Below are positions 12,901-24,858 of a stretch of DNA of 64,000 nt, piece after piece. The stretch lies in contig NC_054391.1 of the NCBI RefSeq assembly GCF_001625195.1, forward strand, positions 992,001 through 1,056,000, given 5' to 3'. The notes under the pieces were generated by a model. That model made no database searches. It was not told the DNA's origin and saw nothing but the letters and a program-made list of their open reading frames with translations. Within the stretch, counting starts at the first letter, position 1; every line of letters starts with the position of its first letter. Made by a program: the position numbers and the translations under genes. This stretch comes from Drechmeria coniospora (taxonomy: Eukaryota > Ascomycota > Sordariomycetes > Hypocreales > Ophiocordycipitaceae).

Positions 12901-13593
12901 TGTACCTACCTACCTACCTACCTACCTCAGTACCTCCCCAAGTACCTACTTACCTACCTCAGTACCTCCCTACCCTCCATCAGTACCTGGCAGGCTGGAG
13001 CCATCCTCCTCTTCCTCGCCTTGGTGACGAGAGAACCTTCCCATCGCCGTCTATTATTTCGTTGGCCAACCCCCCCCCCTCTCTCCCCTCTCCCCTCTCT
13101 TCTCCCCCCCCCTCCCCCTCCTGTCTCCTGCCTTCTGCCTCTCCCGCTGGTTCAGGGTCTACTCTCGACGGCTTCCCTTTGACCATACGCATCAGCTTTT
13201 ACGATTCTCTGCTCGAGCCCAGACTACTTTCCTTGCCATCTCATCTCGCAAACCGCCTTGATTCTCCGTCGACGTACCCATCGCTTGCTTTCACGCCAGT
13301 CTCGATTGCTCGCATCGCTCCTAGGCATCGAGCTACCTCGGATGGGAATTGCCTGTCGTATATCGCTCTCCTGGCTCTGATCCCCATCCTCCGACGAATA
13401 CTTGTACACGCCGTCACTTGGACATGACGGTGAATCGCTGCCCCCAACCATGAGATAGCCGACGTCGCCTGCTGCTCACATTCCACCTTGCTTGTTGGCC
13501 CGAGTCCAGCTCGTTCCCTCTTCTTCTCCTCGCCGCCGCTGCCTTCGCCATCCCCGGCGCTCCTCTTCCTCTCGGCATCACGGCCTGGCAGCC

Positions 13594-16571
13594 ATGGCAC
13601 GCCATGCCAGCGGTCTGCTCGGTGGCATCGTTGCTTTCGAAGGTCGTCCCGAGACCGTCTCGACCCAGCTCAGGCTGCTCCCAACCTCTCCTCTGCTTCT
13701 CATCCTTCCGAGCGTTCAGTGCTATCTCCCCGTCGACTATCCGGACCGGGACTTTGACGCTCGAGAACATGTTCGGCAGGTGCAGGATGCCTTCACCGCA
13801 CGCAACGAGGCCGCCCGCGCCTTCTTGCAAGGCTCCACGCCGACCAACAAACGTCTCGTCTTCATGAATGGCGGTGCTCCCAGCGCCCAAGCTCTCTGTA
13901 TCAAAGCCATCATGAAGTACGAGACGTTTGGTGCCAAGGCCGAGGCTGCTGCCATCTTTGATCATCTCGTCAGGGACGGGCTGGCAGGCCTGCGTCGCGG
14001 TCCTGGGCACAGCATCGGCAGGAACTCGGCTGGACCCGTGTCGAACGAGCGCCCCCGAAGCGGTGATTTCGACGATCCCATCACGAGGGCCATGAGAGCC
14101 GCCGACGCTCTCGACCGCCAGACGGCAAACCTGCAACCCGCCGGCGACTTTGACATATTGGCTTGCACTCGTCAGCGCAGTTCTAGCCTACCCTTGTACG
14201 GGTACTCGGATGAGTTTGGCGACGCCGCACCCTTCCTCGTATTTGGTGCCCGAAGGGAAAGCCAGTGCGAGGACGCCGTTTCTCCCTCGGCCGCAAGCCC
14301 TCCCATCATGGGCCTGGACGAGTCGCCATGGCAGAAGAGCACCCGGCTTCCTTCTGCCGCCTCCGACTCGCCCCCATGCTCACCCACCTGCGTCGGGGTG
14401 GCGTACAGCCCCGAGCCGGTCCCGGCCTGCGACGAGGTCGACGACTTGTCGCCCATGTCCGACGTCTTCAGCATTCACACCATCGACAATGTCGTCTACG
14501 GAGAAGCCTCCCTCCTCGACATGCGGCCTTCGGTCCGTCCGAGGTCACTGGCGAGGGTCAAGTCGCTCGACAGACTCTTTCCCGCGAGCCCCAAATTTAG
14601 AGACCTCTGCACGCCGTCCGCGTCTTGGCTTGGGGAATCGGAAGCTCGGAAATCGCGTCGGCCCCAGTCGTTGATGCTCGTCACCGACGCCAGGGACGCC
14701 AGTCGGAGCCGCCTCAGCAGCATAGAGCAGCCTCGGACCGTCATGATCAACTCGAGACTGTCACTTGCCAACAATGCGATGCCGTCGCGAGAGACGGAGA
14801 GCGCCGCGGAACATCGCCCGACGTACGTCGACCGCGGCACGGATGCCAACGAGCATTCGACGCAGAAGCCTCCATTTCAACCCGTTTTCGCCTGTACCGA
14901 AGACCTGGTGGTCTATTTGAAGGAAGGTACCCCCGACGGCGTCCTCGAGTCGGCCATCAACTCAATCAAGGATGGCCGCTACCCCCTGATTTCACCCTCA
15001 CCGCCAGCATCAGTCTCGGAAGGCTGGCACAAGCCTTCCGGGACGCCAAATTCTCGGGCGACGCGGAGAGGCATGTGCTCGAATGCGGCGTCGGAAGGAG
15101 ACGCGGCTGCGTTGACCCCATCGCCCAACGACGGCGACGACGATTCTTTTGCTTACGCGGAGCCTCGATCGCAGACCAGGAGGCCGTCGCACGTCGCGCT
15201 GAAGGTGACCATTGTGAGGTCGCCAACACCGCTCCGGACGCCGCCATCCTCCGTCGTAACGACGGAGAGCGAACAGCTGGTTCACGAGTTCGCCATCGCA
15301 CCCGACCAAACGGCGGTCGCGGTTCAGAACTCTCTTCGATCTATCCTCGGCAACTATTTCCCTCCCGATACCGACGGTTATCACCAATTCCACTTTTCTC
15401 TCCTCCCCGAGCTGGACGCGCTGTGGAAGCCCATCTTCCGTACAACGGGCCGCGGCAACCTCCAGAAAGTGGTGCATGGGGACATGAGCCAAATTCTTGC
15501 CATAGGATCTCAGGTTGGGGTCAAGAAGGAGTATTCGGATGCCATCACAGGTCAGTTGGAGAAGCTTGGGAGCAAGTCGAGCCATCTCGGCAGAGCAGAT
15601 CGGCTTGACTTTCGGTACGTTTCGCTCGATTCTCGCGCGCAGCTAGGTCCAGCCTCGACTCGGCACCGTTGCTAACCACCATGGTGATCAGCTATCTCCT
15701 GGCCAATGCGATGCAAGCCTTCACGGCCCAGCCTCTTGCAAACCAGACATCGGACAATCCTTTCACCAACTCGTACCTGCTCGCGACCCTGATCGTGCCT
15801 CACCTGGAAACGTACCTGGTTCTGCACTCCGAGGTCCGATACTTGCTGCTGCAGTACCCCCCTGAGCACCTGGCAACGATGCTGGCCTTGCAGAAACTCG
15901 TCGGCGTCGACCTGATGAAGGTGGCGCAAATAGTTGATTCCGGCAGCAAAGACCACGCGCCTTTCACCCACATCCGAGGCGCCTCCATCGGCAGCAAGCC
16001 CGAGTCGAGTCCGAACACGCGGTCGTCGCCGTCGCCGAGGTCGCCGCCCGACGTTTCCGTCTCGGAGGCGAACTTCCTTCTCACCTCGGCCGCTTCTGAC
16101 AAGGACATTGCGAATTTCGTGTCCACCGTCTGGAATTTCCCTGCCGACATTTCGGATTCGGAGGAGTGTTCGGGTCCAAACACTCCAGAGCGGCCGCCTC
16201 GGCCGACGCCATCCACGTTTCCCAGGCCGACTGCTCGTAAGGTGAGAGAAGGAAGCTGTTCTTCCGTTTCTACTTTCGAGCGAGAGGTCTCAGTCTCGCC
16301 AAAAACTTTGGCGCTTACCTCGCCAACGGCACGTCCCGATTCGGCCTCGGATACGGTGGTAACGTTTACGTCAAGCGAGGGCGACGCAAGTCGGATGGAT
16401 AATGCCGCATCATATGAGGATACGGAGGCGGAAGAAGTCGTGGCGTTTGATCACATCGACGACAGCGACTGCGACATTGACGAGCGCAGGCTGATGCCAA
16501 TGTTCCTGAGAAAGCGTATTTCCCATGGACCTAATTCTCGCAAAGCGTTGAAGTTTCTTGGCCTGGCATAG
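13594..16571 (+). CDS. Large low-complexity ascomycete orphan protein
   Basis: Exons 13594..15614 and 15692..16571 encode 966 residues. The intron is clear: GTACGT donor, GCTAAC branch site at about 15671, CAG acceptor. The N-terminal ~130 residues (MARHASGLLGG...) look globular and include a conserved-looking segment around FMNGGAPSAQALCIKAIMKYE. The middle is Ser/Pro-rich and probably disordered. A second ordered block spans the exon junction (residues ~580-780), with VRSPTPLRTPPSSVV and a helical stretch SYLLANAMQAF. The C-terminus is acidic and ends KALKFLGLA. There is no signal peptide or membrane segment. I believe proteins of this build are auto-labelled 'gastric mucin-like' in hypocrealean genomes; that label says nothing about function. 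A longer 5' frame exists, but Met 13594 fits the conserved start better. Confidence 0.75.
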
Positions 16572-17677
16572 TCGGCATCTGTTACACGCCTGATCTTGCA
16601 CAACATACTGAATATTTCTCATTGTACCCTAAAATGACGGTTCGTTCCTGGGTCATAATATATCAACTTTTCACTCCGATAATCTGAATCATGCACTTGT
16701 ACCCGTGGTAAATATAGTCTGCCATCAGCCACCAAGCAGGGCTGAATATACTTGGGAAGCAAACAACTCAAGAAGAAGGAGTTGAAACGATTACGTTATG
16801 GATTCGTCGTTAATGAGGCCTATCACGGAATCTGAAACCAATTCCTCGTAGCATTGCGTCCGTCGGAAGCCAACTTTTGGATTGTGCCCATTCTTGCTCG
16901 CACTTGGTGTCACGCACTGTCCGGGTACCGAACGCACAGTCACAAGGTGTAAAGGGTGAAAGCAAAGGATGACAGTCGCTATGATGCAAAGGATGATAGT
17001 CACTACGATGCAAAGGATGACTGTTACTTTGATGCAAATGATGACAGTCACTACGATGCAAAGGATGATAGTCACTACGATGTAAAGGATGACTGTTACT
17101 TTGATGCAAATGATGACAGTCGCTATGATGCAAAGGATGACAGTCACCACGACGCAAAGGATGACGGTCACTATATTAATACCCATTCTCGCAGGAAAGC
17201 AAAACTCGAAACAAAAACTACAAAAAAAAGTGTTGGGGGAGGGGGACGCAGCTCGTCACCCACGCAGCTGGCTCAGCCAACAGCTGACTCCAGAGATGGC
17301 GACGAAGAAACAGGAATAAGACAATGATACATGCTGCCGTGTCCTCGCTTCCGTCGCCGACTCCTTCTGCATTCGACGGCGTGCGCAGCATCGGCACCAA
17401 GGGGGACAGACGCGTACCGGAGGGCTCCTCTGCAAATGACGGTGCCTCGTCTCTCGCTCATCGTGTTGTCCATCTGACCCCAATCGCTTCATGCATAGCG
17501 TGTGAGGGGAGAGAAGAAATCCAAATGAACATGATTCATTCTATGAGCAGAAAGGGAGAGTACTGAAAATGGGAATAGAGAAAAAGTCATAACATGCCTG
17601 GCCCATCATTCCCGTGTCATTGCCCTCCGTCTCCCAGATTCGGGCCGTTCAGCAATCACCACGGCCGAGCGGCACGA
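16572..17677. other. Intergenic between convergent genes, with 24-bp repeat
   Basis: 3' flanks of the orphan gene (plus) and of ypt1 (minus). It contains the 24-bp minisatellite at 16962-17176. The remainder holds no convincing gene. Confidence 0.5.
16962..17176. repeat. 24-bp minisatellite with 72-bp higher-order period
   Basis: Nine copies of a unit close to GCAAAGGATGACAGTCACTA plus CGAT. On the plus strand each unit reads as an eight-residue peptide, AKDDSHYD, with variants CYFD and SRYD. The CYFD variant recurs every third unit, giving a 72-bp super-period. The plus frame runs on to about 17327, but no upstream ATG, signal peptide or splice acceptor makes it a gene. Confidence 0.9.
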
Positions 17678-18829
17678 TTAGCAGCAGCTGTTGTTGGCTG
17701 AAGAACCAACACCCTGGCCTTGACCGACCTGGACGCTAGGCTTCGTGTTGTTGGCCGTGGTGGTGCCCATGCGTTCCTTGATTTGTCGAGCCATGGTCAG
17801 GAAGGCCTGCTCGACGTTGCTAGCATTCTTGGCTGATGTCTCGAGGAACGGGATCCCCAGGCTGTCGGCGAATTCCTTCAGATTGCGTCAGCACGTCGGT
17901 GCGAGGAAATCTGGCGCCCCAACAGGGCGAGCCGGTCAAGGAGGACAAGGCGGGAAGGCCACGCGACGCAGGCGGGATGCGAGGCCGAACGTGGGAATCG
18001 AGGCTCACCTTGGCAACTGTGTACTCGACGACCTTCTTGTCCGACATGTCGCTCTTGTTGCCGACGAGGAGCTTGTTGACGCCCTCGGTGGCGTATCGGT
18101 CGATTTCCTGGAGCCACTGCTTCACGTTGTTGAAGGAATCCATGTCGGTGACATCGTAGACGACGCAGATGCCGTGGGCGCCGCGGTAGTAGGACGAGGT
18201 GATGGTTCGGAATCGCTCCTGGCCGGCCGTATCCCACTGCAGCGAGCAAGGATTAGCCGTGGGCAGGGAGGTGGGCGCCCGGCGGCACCGTGGACGGAGA
18301 GGGGTACTCACAATCTGAAGCTTGACCGTCTTCCCGTCGAGCTCTATTGTTCGGATTTTCTGCGAAGCGTCAGCTAGGAGTCCTGGATGTTCACGCAGCC
18401 AGACGGCCGGGCGGATGGGCCGTCCATGCAGGCAGGCGTGCGGAGGGCGGAGGGCGGGGACGTACAAAGTCGACGCCGATGGTGGATATGTACGATTCGG
18501 TGTAGGTGTCGTCGGCGAATCGCAGCAGCAAGCAGGACTTGCCGACACCGGAATCACCGATGAGGAGCAACTTGAAAAGGTAGTCGTATCTACGGTCGGC
18601 TGGTCAGCAAGCGGCGGTTCGTTTGCGGGCGTTTCTCCGGGAGTGGAGAATGGGGTCGTCGTCGTCGTCGTCGTCGTCATCGTCGTCGTCGTTGCTTTTC
18701 GTTGCTCGCAGATGTCGGCACGGGAAGATGGGAGGCACTCTGGCAGCGGTCGGGTCAGCATCGGCTCCACGGGGCAAGACGAAGCGTGCGGCAACGGATG
18801 CCAGAGGCCGCCTACCACTCAGGGTTCAT
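17678..18829 (-). CDS. ypt1: Rab-family small GTPase Ypt1/Rab1
   Basis: Five exons (18819..18829, 18466..18589, 18312..18359, 18009..18236, 17678..17875) give 202 residues, the usual Ypt1 length. All Rab motifs are intact: P-loop GDSGVGKS (15-22), effector region YISTIGVDF (37-45), WDTAGQE (62-68), NKSD (121-124), ETSAK (149-153) and a C-terminal Cys-Cys for geranylgeranylation. Ypt1 controls ER-to-Golgi vesicle tethering and autophagosome formation on membrane surfaces. The first exon codes for only MNPE (11 nt); the next intron is 229 nt with a weak GTGGTA donor and holds a GTC-trinucleotide tract near 18657-18690. The other donors are GTACGT, GTGAGT and GTGAGC. Confidence 0.97.
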
Positions 18830-21800
18830 GTTGGCGGCGGCAACACGAGCGCGTTGGGAGTTTGGTGGCGAGTCGAAAAGCAGCCGGCGCTGGAGGAGCG
18901 ACGAGGCAAGCAGTCTCGATGATGGTGGCGGGCTGCAAGGCCGAAGGAGCGTCGGGTGGCTGCGGAGGTGATGGATGGATGATGGATGGGAGGATGGATG
19001 GATGGATGGATGGATGAGTGAAGTGAGAGGGTGAGTGCCTCAGGAAAGGCACGTCGCCGTTTGGGAGTGGCGGTGGTAGGGGCGGTAGGGGTGGTGAGGG
19101 ACGGCGGCTGGACGGGGTCACGTGCGTGTCAGCTTGGCGACGACGACAGTGCAGGGCAGGAGGAGCCTGGAGGGTGGCAGCGTTCGGCGTCCACCGTGCG
19201 CCGTCGGCCCACTGCCACTGTCAAGCGGGGGCGCGCCGCGGGCCAGCAGTCAGTCTGTCTTGGGATGCCAGCGAGGGTGGGCGTCCCAACCCATGCCAGT
19301 GAGCGAGGGAGCGAGGGAGCGCGAGTGAATGATGGGTTGCACGGCAGTGTACTGTACTGTACCTGTCCTGCTATCGCTGCATCGCCTTTTCCCCCTGCTC
19401 TGTGCCTTTTTCTCGGATGAGCAATGAGACGGCAGCACATGACGCCAGTACAGGCTGGTCTACAGTGCACCAAAGGCCATCAGTGCCCGCCCTCAGTGGT
19501 AATAGTACCTCGGCGGTACCTGCGAGGAAGTGCACAGCCTCGCACGAGACCTGCAGCCAGCAGTCGCAGCACAGTGCGGGGAGCGAGACTCGTCTGGGAG
19601 GTACCAGAAGAGAGAGATGCCAGCAATCATGCCCTGCCTGCCGCCCTCGAGGCAGAAGCTGCTTCGCCATCCCCTCGAAGTAGAAGCTGCTTCGCCACCG
19701 GTCACACTCGTCGGGGCTCGCTGTTCGTGCGTGCCGTCCATCACCGGCGACGAGAGAGCTGACCAGCAAGCCGCATGTGACCACTGCCGGCTTCGGCTGA
19801 GCATCGATTTCGGCCTGCACCGTCGGCCTCTGTCACGCCCCTATGCTGCCTAGGAGGTGGTCACCCGGCGGCAAGGGAGGAGTCACCATCGGTTCGAGCA
19901 CACGTCACGGCACCGGCATGCTCGAACTGGCCTTTGAACTCCGCACCGCTCAACCGTCGACGACAATATCGACTCTTCGGACCGCAGAATGACGCCGCCG
20001 CTGTCCAGATAGTCCCGCCATCACGAGCATGTGCTTGCCCAAGCCGGACTCACTGGACGAAAAGACGTCGTCGAACTCGTTCTCTCCTCTCACGGCCCCG
20101 GTTGCCACGATCTTGCCTGGCGAACGCTCATGACCCGGCGAAATGCAAGACGGACGAAATGCAAGACGGACGAATTGCAAGACGGACGTACCGCTGGCGT
20201 CACCAACCCGTAGCCGCATCGCCACGGCAGCAGGGTTCGACCCGTCATTGAACGTGGTCCTGCATCGATATCGGCCCGTCATGTGTCGTCTTTCTGCCCC
20301 CGACTGCTCATCGACCGGTCATCAGTCACCTCTTCGCTTCCCGACGTCAACCTCAAGCCAGGAACGGGGTCTCCATCGCATCGCCTGGACAGCAATGGCC
20401 TGAGCCAGCCGAAAGGGCTGCGAGGAAGTGGCAAAGATCAAACGAGTGAAGAAACGATGGGGATGATGGAGAAGGGTAGGCTCCTCCACCAGCACGAGCA
20501 CTTGTTGTACGGTAAGTACTTACCTACAGTACTAGCACCGCTGCCGAAAAAATCCCAGGGGTATAATTACTTACTTGTAGCTGTACAGGCATCTATTTTC
20601 GTCATGCGGCTTGCCAACAGCGCCATCTCCCATCGTCGAGCGGGTTGATCGATCCACTCGACCCCCGGTTTCGCAGCCGACTCATTCCAAGAAACGCACC
20701 AGAGCGCGAGGCAAGCGGAAGAAGCCAGCCTCGATGTCCATGGCGACCGTGTTGCAGTGGATAGGCCGAGAAGAAGACGAGGGTGTATGAGAAACCAAGG
20801 GCATATGAAGCGAAATATTGCTTGCAGGCCGACCGAGTCCAACGACAAGATGTACTGTAAGTACTGTAAGTAATACATGCAGGATGAAATACTCTGTAAT
20901 TACTTCTTAACAGCTGTGCATTTGTGAAATACGAGGTTCGTTATCGTAACCCCTTGCCCCACTCATCAAGACAGCATCACTCGCATCGAAGCGCTAGGAT
21001 TCGCTGAAAACCCGGAGAAGTGGAGCCGCAGCACGCGGTTCTCCTGCCGTCGGCGACCCACCACAACGGTAAATCAATCTGCCAATACCAACCTACAAGT
21101 ACTTTCATGTACACCTACTGCAAAGTTACGAGTTGCCGTACAAGTGCTGTACTCGCAGGCAGGGCATTCACAAGTACATGTGCTAGCGAACAAGTACTCC
21201 GCGCTCCAACTCTAGTGCTTGGAAGGCCTACAACTCGGTACGCGTTCCAGAGGGCGATAGGCACATACAACCAATACTTACAGGGAGCTGCAAGAGTACA
21301 TGTACAGTACATGTACAGTACATGGTTGGAGCACATGTATGGAGTACATGTTTGGAGTACAGTACAAGTACTCCGGCCATGGTTTCAAGTACTGCAATTA
21401 CCTACTTGCAGTACTTCTCCGTCAACGTCCTTTCCGGATCTCGGATTAATAAAGATTTGGACATCGAGCGGTCGTACAGCGTCATTGCAACACCACTTCC
21501 AACAAACGCAGCGACAGCGAAGCTCGAGAACCTCGTTCCGCTCTCCCCGTCTTTTGTTTGCTCCTCCAGAACAATTCCACACATTGCATTTCCTCGTTCC
21601 TGAGAGGGAGAGGGACTCGTTGGTTCCCCTACCCTCTCCATGGCCACTCTGCCACAAGGTGCTTGGAGGAGGAGCTCTGGCAGACAATGGCGAAGTGGCA
21701 GACAATGGCGAACATGCCATCCTACCATCGACCCCGTTCGTGCTGTTGCTAGCCGTGCCTTGTCGCATACTCGTCGAGTCTTGGACTTGTCCCTTCAACG

Positions 21801-21952
21801 ATCCCTTTGGCCGGCTCGAGACGGATTGGCGACGCCTTGCTTCGACACCACTGCCGTTCGCTGCGCCGGCGGCAGGAGGGAGCAGAGTCCAGATCCGAAC
21901 AAGGCAAAGCTCGGCAAAAGTAAGCTCATCTCTCCTCTTTCCATGCCACTTC
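18830..21952. other. 3.1-kb intergenic region, no gene seen
   Basis: It holds the ypt1 promoter and the upstream region of the orphan at 21953. A GGATGGATG tract lies at 18970-19016 and three copies of a 16-bp unit, CGAAATGCAAGACGGA, start at 20139, 20155 and 20171. GTAC words are dense from 20510 to 21420. Short frames of 100-150 codons overlap on both strands without coding bias. Upstream exons of the 21953 gene could lie near 21640-21920. Confidence 0.5.
20139..20187. repeat. Three tandem copies of a 16-bp unit
   Basis: CGAAATGCAAGACGGA starts at 20139 and 20155; a variant with CGAATTGC starts at 20171. Confidence 0.85.
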
Positions 21953-22582
21953 ATGGCGGAACGAATGCTGATGGGTAGCGTTCTAGCTCTGAGGATTCTC
22001 CAAGAACGCATGCCGACGCTGCTGCAATCCCCGTTGCCGCAGCAGATTCTCGCGCCCAACATCTCCCTCAACCTATTTCCCACCACCCATCCCCACCTCC
22101 CCACCGTCTCCGGCCGTGTCGCCTACACGGCTGCCCTGTGGACGTCGCCTATTGCTTGGAACCGCGTCCCCATCATCGGCAACGTCCGGCTCGAGATCCT
22201 CGCCGAGCGCATGACCTCGGAGCCCCTCACATTCTTACCCCGACGAGCCGGCGCCATGCCCGAGCAGCTCGTCGTCCGCTGGTGCGAGAAGAGGAAACCG
22301 ATGGGAGGTCCGCCCGAACCCGGAGGGATCGCGAGGGCGCTGTGGCGGGGCGGGGGCGTCGACGCCAACAAGGCCTTTACGGGCCTCTTCATATTCGACT
22401 TTGACGCCGACGGCCGCATCCTGACCCATACCATCGAAAAGGCCCAGGAAGGCGGCGACTGGGAGAGAGGCGTGGGCGCCAAGTTTGTCGGCCTGACCGA
22501 CTGGCTCCTGGGTGGCATGAAAGACCCTAATGATACCCCGATTCCGATGTTTCAAAATCTCCGACAACGACGATGCAGGTGA
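21953..22582 (+). CDS. Conserved fungal protein, possible DUF2358/SnoaL-like fold
   Basis: Single-exon model of 209 residues starting MAERMLMGSVLALRILQERM. The body has the pattern SLNLFPTTHPHLPTVSGRVAY, then RLEILAERM, a basic WCEKRKP segment and a conserved-looking TGLFIFDFDADGRILTHTIE. This resembles, from memory, fungal proteins assigned to DUF2358 with an NTF2/SnoaL-like alpha+beta fold; no catalytic role is known to me. The start is uncertain. The same frame is open upstream, and a GTAAGC/GGTAG pair near 21910-21975 could be a real intron joining an upstream exon in another frame. The last ~20 residues after WLLGGMKD are low-complexity and basic. Confidence 0.6.
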   Translation: MAERMLMGSVLALRILQERMPTLLQSPLPQQILAPNISLNLFPTTHPHLPTVSGRVAYTAALWTSPIAWNRVPIIGNVRLEILAERMTSEPLTFLPRRAGAMPEQLVVRWCEKRKPMGGPPEPGGIARALWRGGGVDANKAFTGLFIFDFDADGRILTHTIEKAQEGGDWERGVGAKFVGLTDWLLGGMKDPNDTPIPMFQNLRQRRCR

Positions 22583-23034
22583 AGCCGAGGAGGCAGAGTC
22601 CGTCGGTGGACGAGCAGCAGGCTCGAGGGAGCTCGCCCTGAGCCTCGGGAGAAATGCACGCCGTCGTGAGCTCGCGAAATCTCTACTCCATCTTTGTTTT
22701 CACCGCTGTATTCTTGAGCCTGGCACCAAGGAAAGTACATGAAAGCATCCTCCTCCCGATGCACCACTTTATGCCGCAGACAATATCCCTGCTTTGTTCC
22801 TCATTGTTCGTCCAACCAAGTGAGCTGTGACTTGTGGCCCGCATTCGGCCGGATCATGGCAGGCCGCGAGCGCCATGACTGGGTTCTAGACCCCGGGGGC
22901 ACCTGGAACAGCATTCCGCCATCCGAGCCCGAGCCTTGGCTACGGGGGCTGCGACAAAATAGCGACGGCCGCTACATTTCATGGCGATTTGCGCCGCCGA
23001 GTTCCTTTCTCGTGGAAATGTCGTTTGCGAGCCT
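22583..23034. other. Short convergent intergenic region
   Basis: 3' flanks of the plus-strand orphan and the minus-strand Lsm1 gene. I see nothing else in it. Confidence 0.5.
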
Positions 23035-23678
23035 TCAAAAGCCACTGTCTCCCAGATTTTCGCCCTCGAATCCGATCTTGGCAAGCTTCTTCAGCCGCGC
23101 CTTCTCCTTGATCTTGTCCGCGGCCTTTTTCTTTTCCGCAAGCATTTTCACCTCCTCCAAGTCGGCGAGCTCGAATCCAGGGGGTGCATCGTCGTCCTTG
23201 TCCAGATCAATCTCGCCCAACAGCAGCACGTTTTCGCCTCGGACGAGGAATATACCGTGTGCTATGTCTGCGTAGTACCCCTTGGGCGGTTCGGAGCCGT
23301 CGCTGTCCGACACGGGGGCGAATATCCGTTCTATCGTGGATTGGAGAATGAGGTTGGCTACGAAGGCATTAGCCCGTTCCTCGCGTCATGCCCGACTCCA
23401 CGCCTCGCGCCAGGGGCAATACCGAACTGGTCCCAGCTTCTCAGGATGCCAACCAGCTTCCGCCCGTCGCGCAAAACAACCATGAGCTTTTCTGTTCCTC
23501 GGGTCAGCATCACCCGGGGCCATCATCGGCCTGTGCAGTGAATCTTCCGAGACTCACTGTCCGTCAGGTCTAATAGTTGGGCGGCCGTCGTGAACATCTG
23601 CGGCGGTAGCTGAGGGGACGGCTGGGGCGGGCCGCGGGGAGGGGCATCGGAAATGGATAGGCTGTCCATGTCAACCAT
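23035..23678 (-). CDS. LSM1: Lsm1, decapping-activator ring subunit
   Basis: Exons 23558..23678, 23423..23491 and 23035..23357, 170 residues. The Sm fold is clear: Sm1 KKLMVVLRDGRKLVGILRSW then DQFANLILQSTIER, and Sm2 IFLVRGENVLLLGEIDL. A Pro-rich N-terminus and a Lys-rich helical C-terminus follow the usual Lsm1 layout; the C-terminal helix is what separates Lsm1 from Lsm8. In the family, Lsm1-7 binds oligoadenylated mRNA 3' ends in cytoplasmic P-bodies and promotes decapping with Pat1. Introns of 66 and 65 nt have GTGAGT and GTATTG donors and CAG and TAG acceptors. A second Met three codons downstream could also be the start. Confidence 0.93.
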
Positions 23679-24858
23679 GTCAGGGGGTTGCTGATGAGGA
23701 GATTGTGTCGTGCCGAGCTGGTTCCATGAATCGGGCTTCGAATCGCCCCTTCACATGACCACGCTTCGACGTGGGGAGATGCGTCGCGGAAGAGGGACGC
23801 CGGGGGCTGTTTACACGTTTGATATGGTGAATGGGTCTCGATGTTGCGCTTAGGAGAGGCATGGGAGATGTGCTCGTTATCGATAAGAAGCACGTGATTT
23901 TCCGATTGCCTGCGGATAGCCGGACTTGCACATCCGCAAATCGGGAAATACGTGATATTACTTACTGTACATGTAGGGAGTACATATACCAAGTACCTTC
24001 GTACACCTACAGTGGGGGTGTAAGTGCTGTGGGTAAGTACAGTAAGTGCTGTATCTCCGTACTTACAGTATACTTATGTGTCGTAGCAAGTAATAATACA
24101 CCATACTTGTTGTACTGTATATTAATGTTGTCCGAGTTCTACCTGTACCGGAAGTAATTGCATGTCATTACCTGTACGTGAACGACGGCATCCATTTTTG
24201 GTCCATCAAAAAGACAAGAGGGCTCCGAGGAACATCTGTGAGGGATATAATTCTATATACCATAAGCGATGCGTAGACGAGTGCGGTTCGTACGCGCTGG
24301 CCGACTGCTGACTCTGATCCAACGATGCAGTCTACACTCTATTCTTGACGGTCATGCTGCTTTCATACATGTACACGCAATGTACACGCAGGGACGGCGA
24401 GCCCGTGGCCTGAAATCTCTCCGTACTGATTATGGAACGGTTTGGTTACCAAGCAAGCAGTGCCTCCTCGATTGGCAGAATAAAAGGGCAGCTCCTGGCG
24501 CCATTCTGCCTCTGGCCCTCATGGTTTTCTCGGCTCTTGGTTGAATCCTGCACCACGTGCTCGGCGAAAGCTGTGCGTCGCAAGTCCCCTCGGCTTCCAT
24601 CCACCATTGCGTCTCCGGCCTACAGTGTCGTTTGTGGCGGTGCAAGCCGCATGTTCGACGGGGGCAACGAGAAGAACATGGGGAAGGAAACGAGCGAACA
24701 ACGATAAAGGAGCAAGTCGCCGGCGGGCGAGGCGATCCCATGCTCGAAGTCGACCGATGCGAGCGCGGGGTAGGGATGTGCCGTTTGGGCATGCACCGGC
24801 GCGCCGGAACGTGACACTCGGAAACGAGGCGGGGGGCGCCATTGCCGGCAGTAGGCCA
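23679..24858. other. Intergenic, no gene seen
   Basis: Lsm1 promoter side and the 3' flank of the Nudix gene. Between 23960 and 24170 it is A+T-rich with repeated GTACTTAC/TACAGTA words and a CTCCGTACTTAC near 24055. No gene is supported. Confidence 0.5.

Larger units (their letters stand above)
7791..13593. other. 5.8-kb intergenic region, no gene seen
   Basis: Longest stretch without a gene. Open frames up to about 250 codons exist but have mixed composition, no domain signal and no consistent splice structure. Contents seen: a 47-bp tandem duplication near 8551, GTAC/TACTCCGTA words (8151, 10589, 11219), a run of 13 C at 10400-10412, four near-copies of CGAGTTCGAGGA at 12556-12597, a 21-bp minisatellite at 12700-12840 and a pyrimidine tract at 13071-13130 just before the next gene. 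Confidence 0.55.

Noticed and set aside
18657..18690. GTC-trinucleotide run as a poly-Val or poly-Asp coding stretch
   Set aside because: It lies inside the first intron of ypt1.
20200..20260. tRNA gene suggested by GGGTTCGACCC at about 20226
   Set aside because: No matching A box, acceptor stem or anticodon arm can be folded around it.
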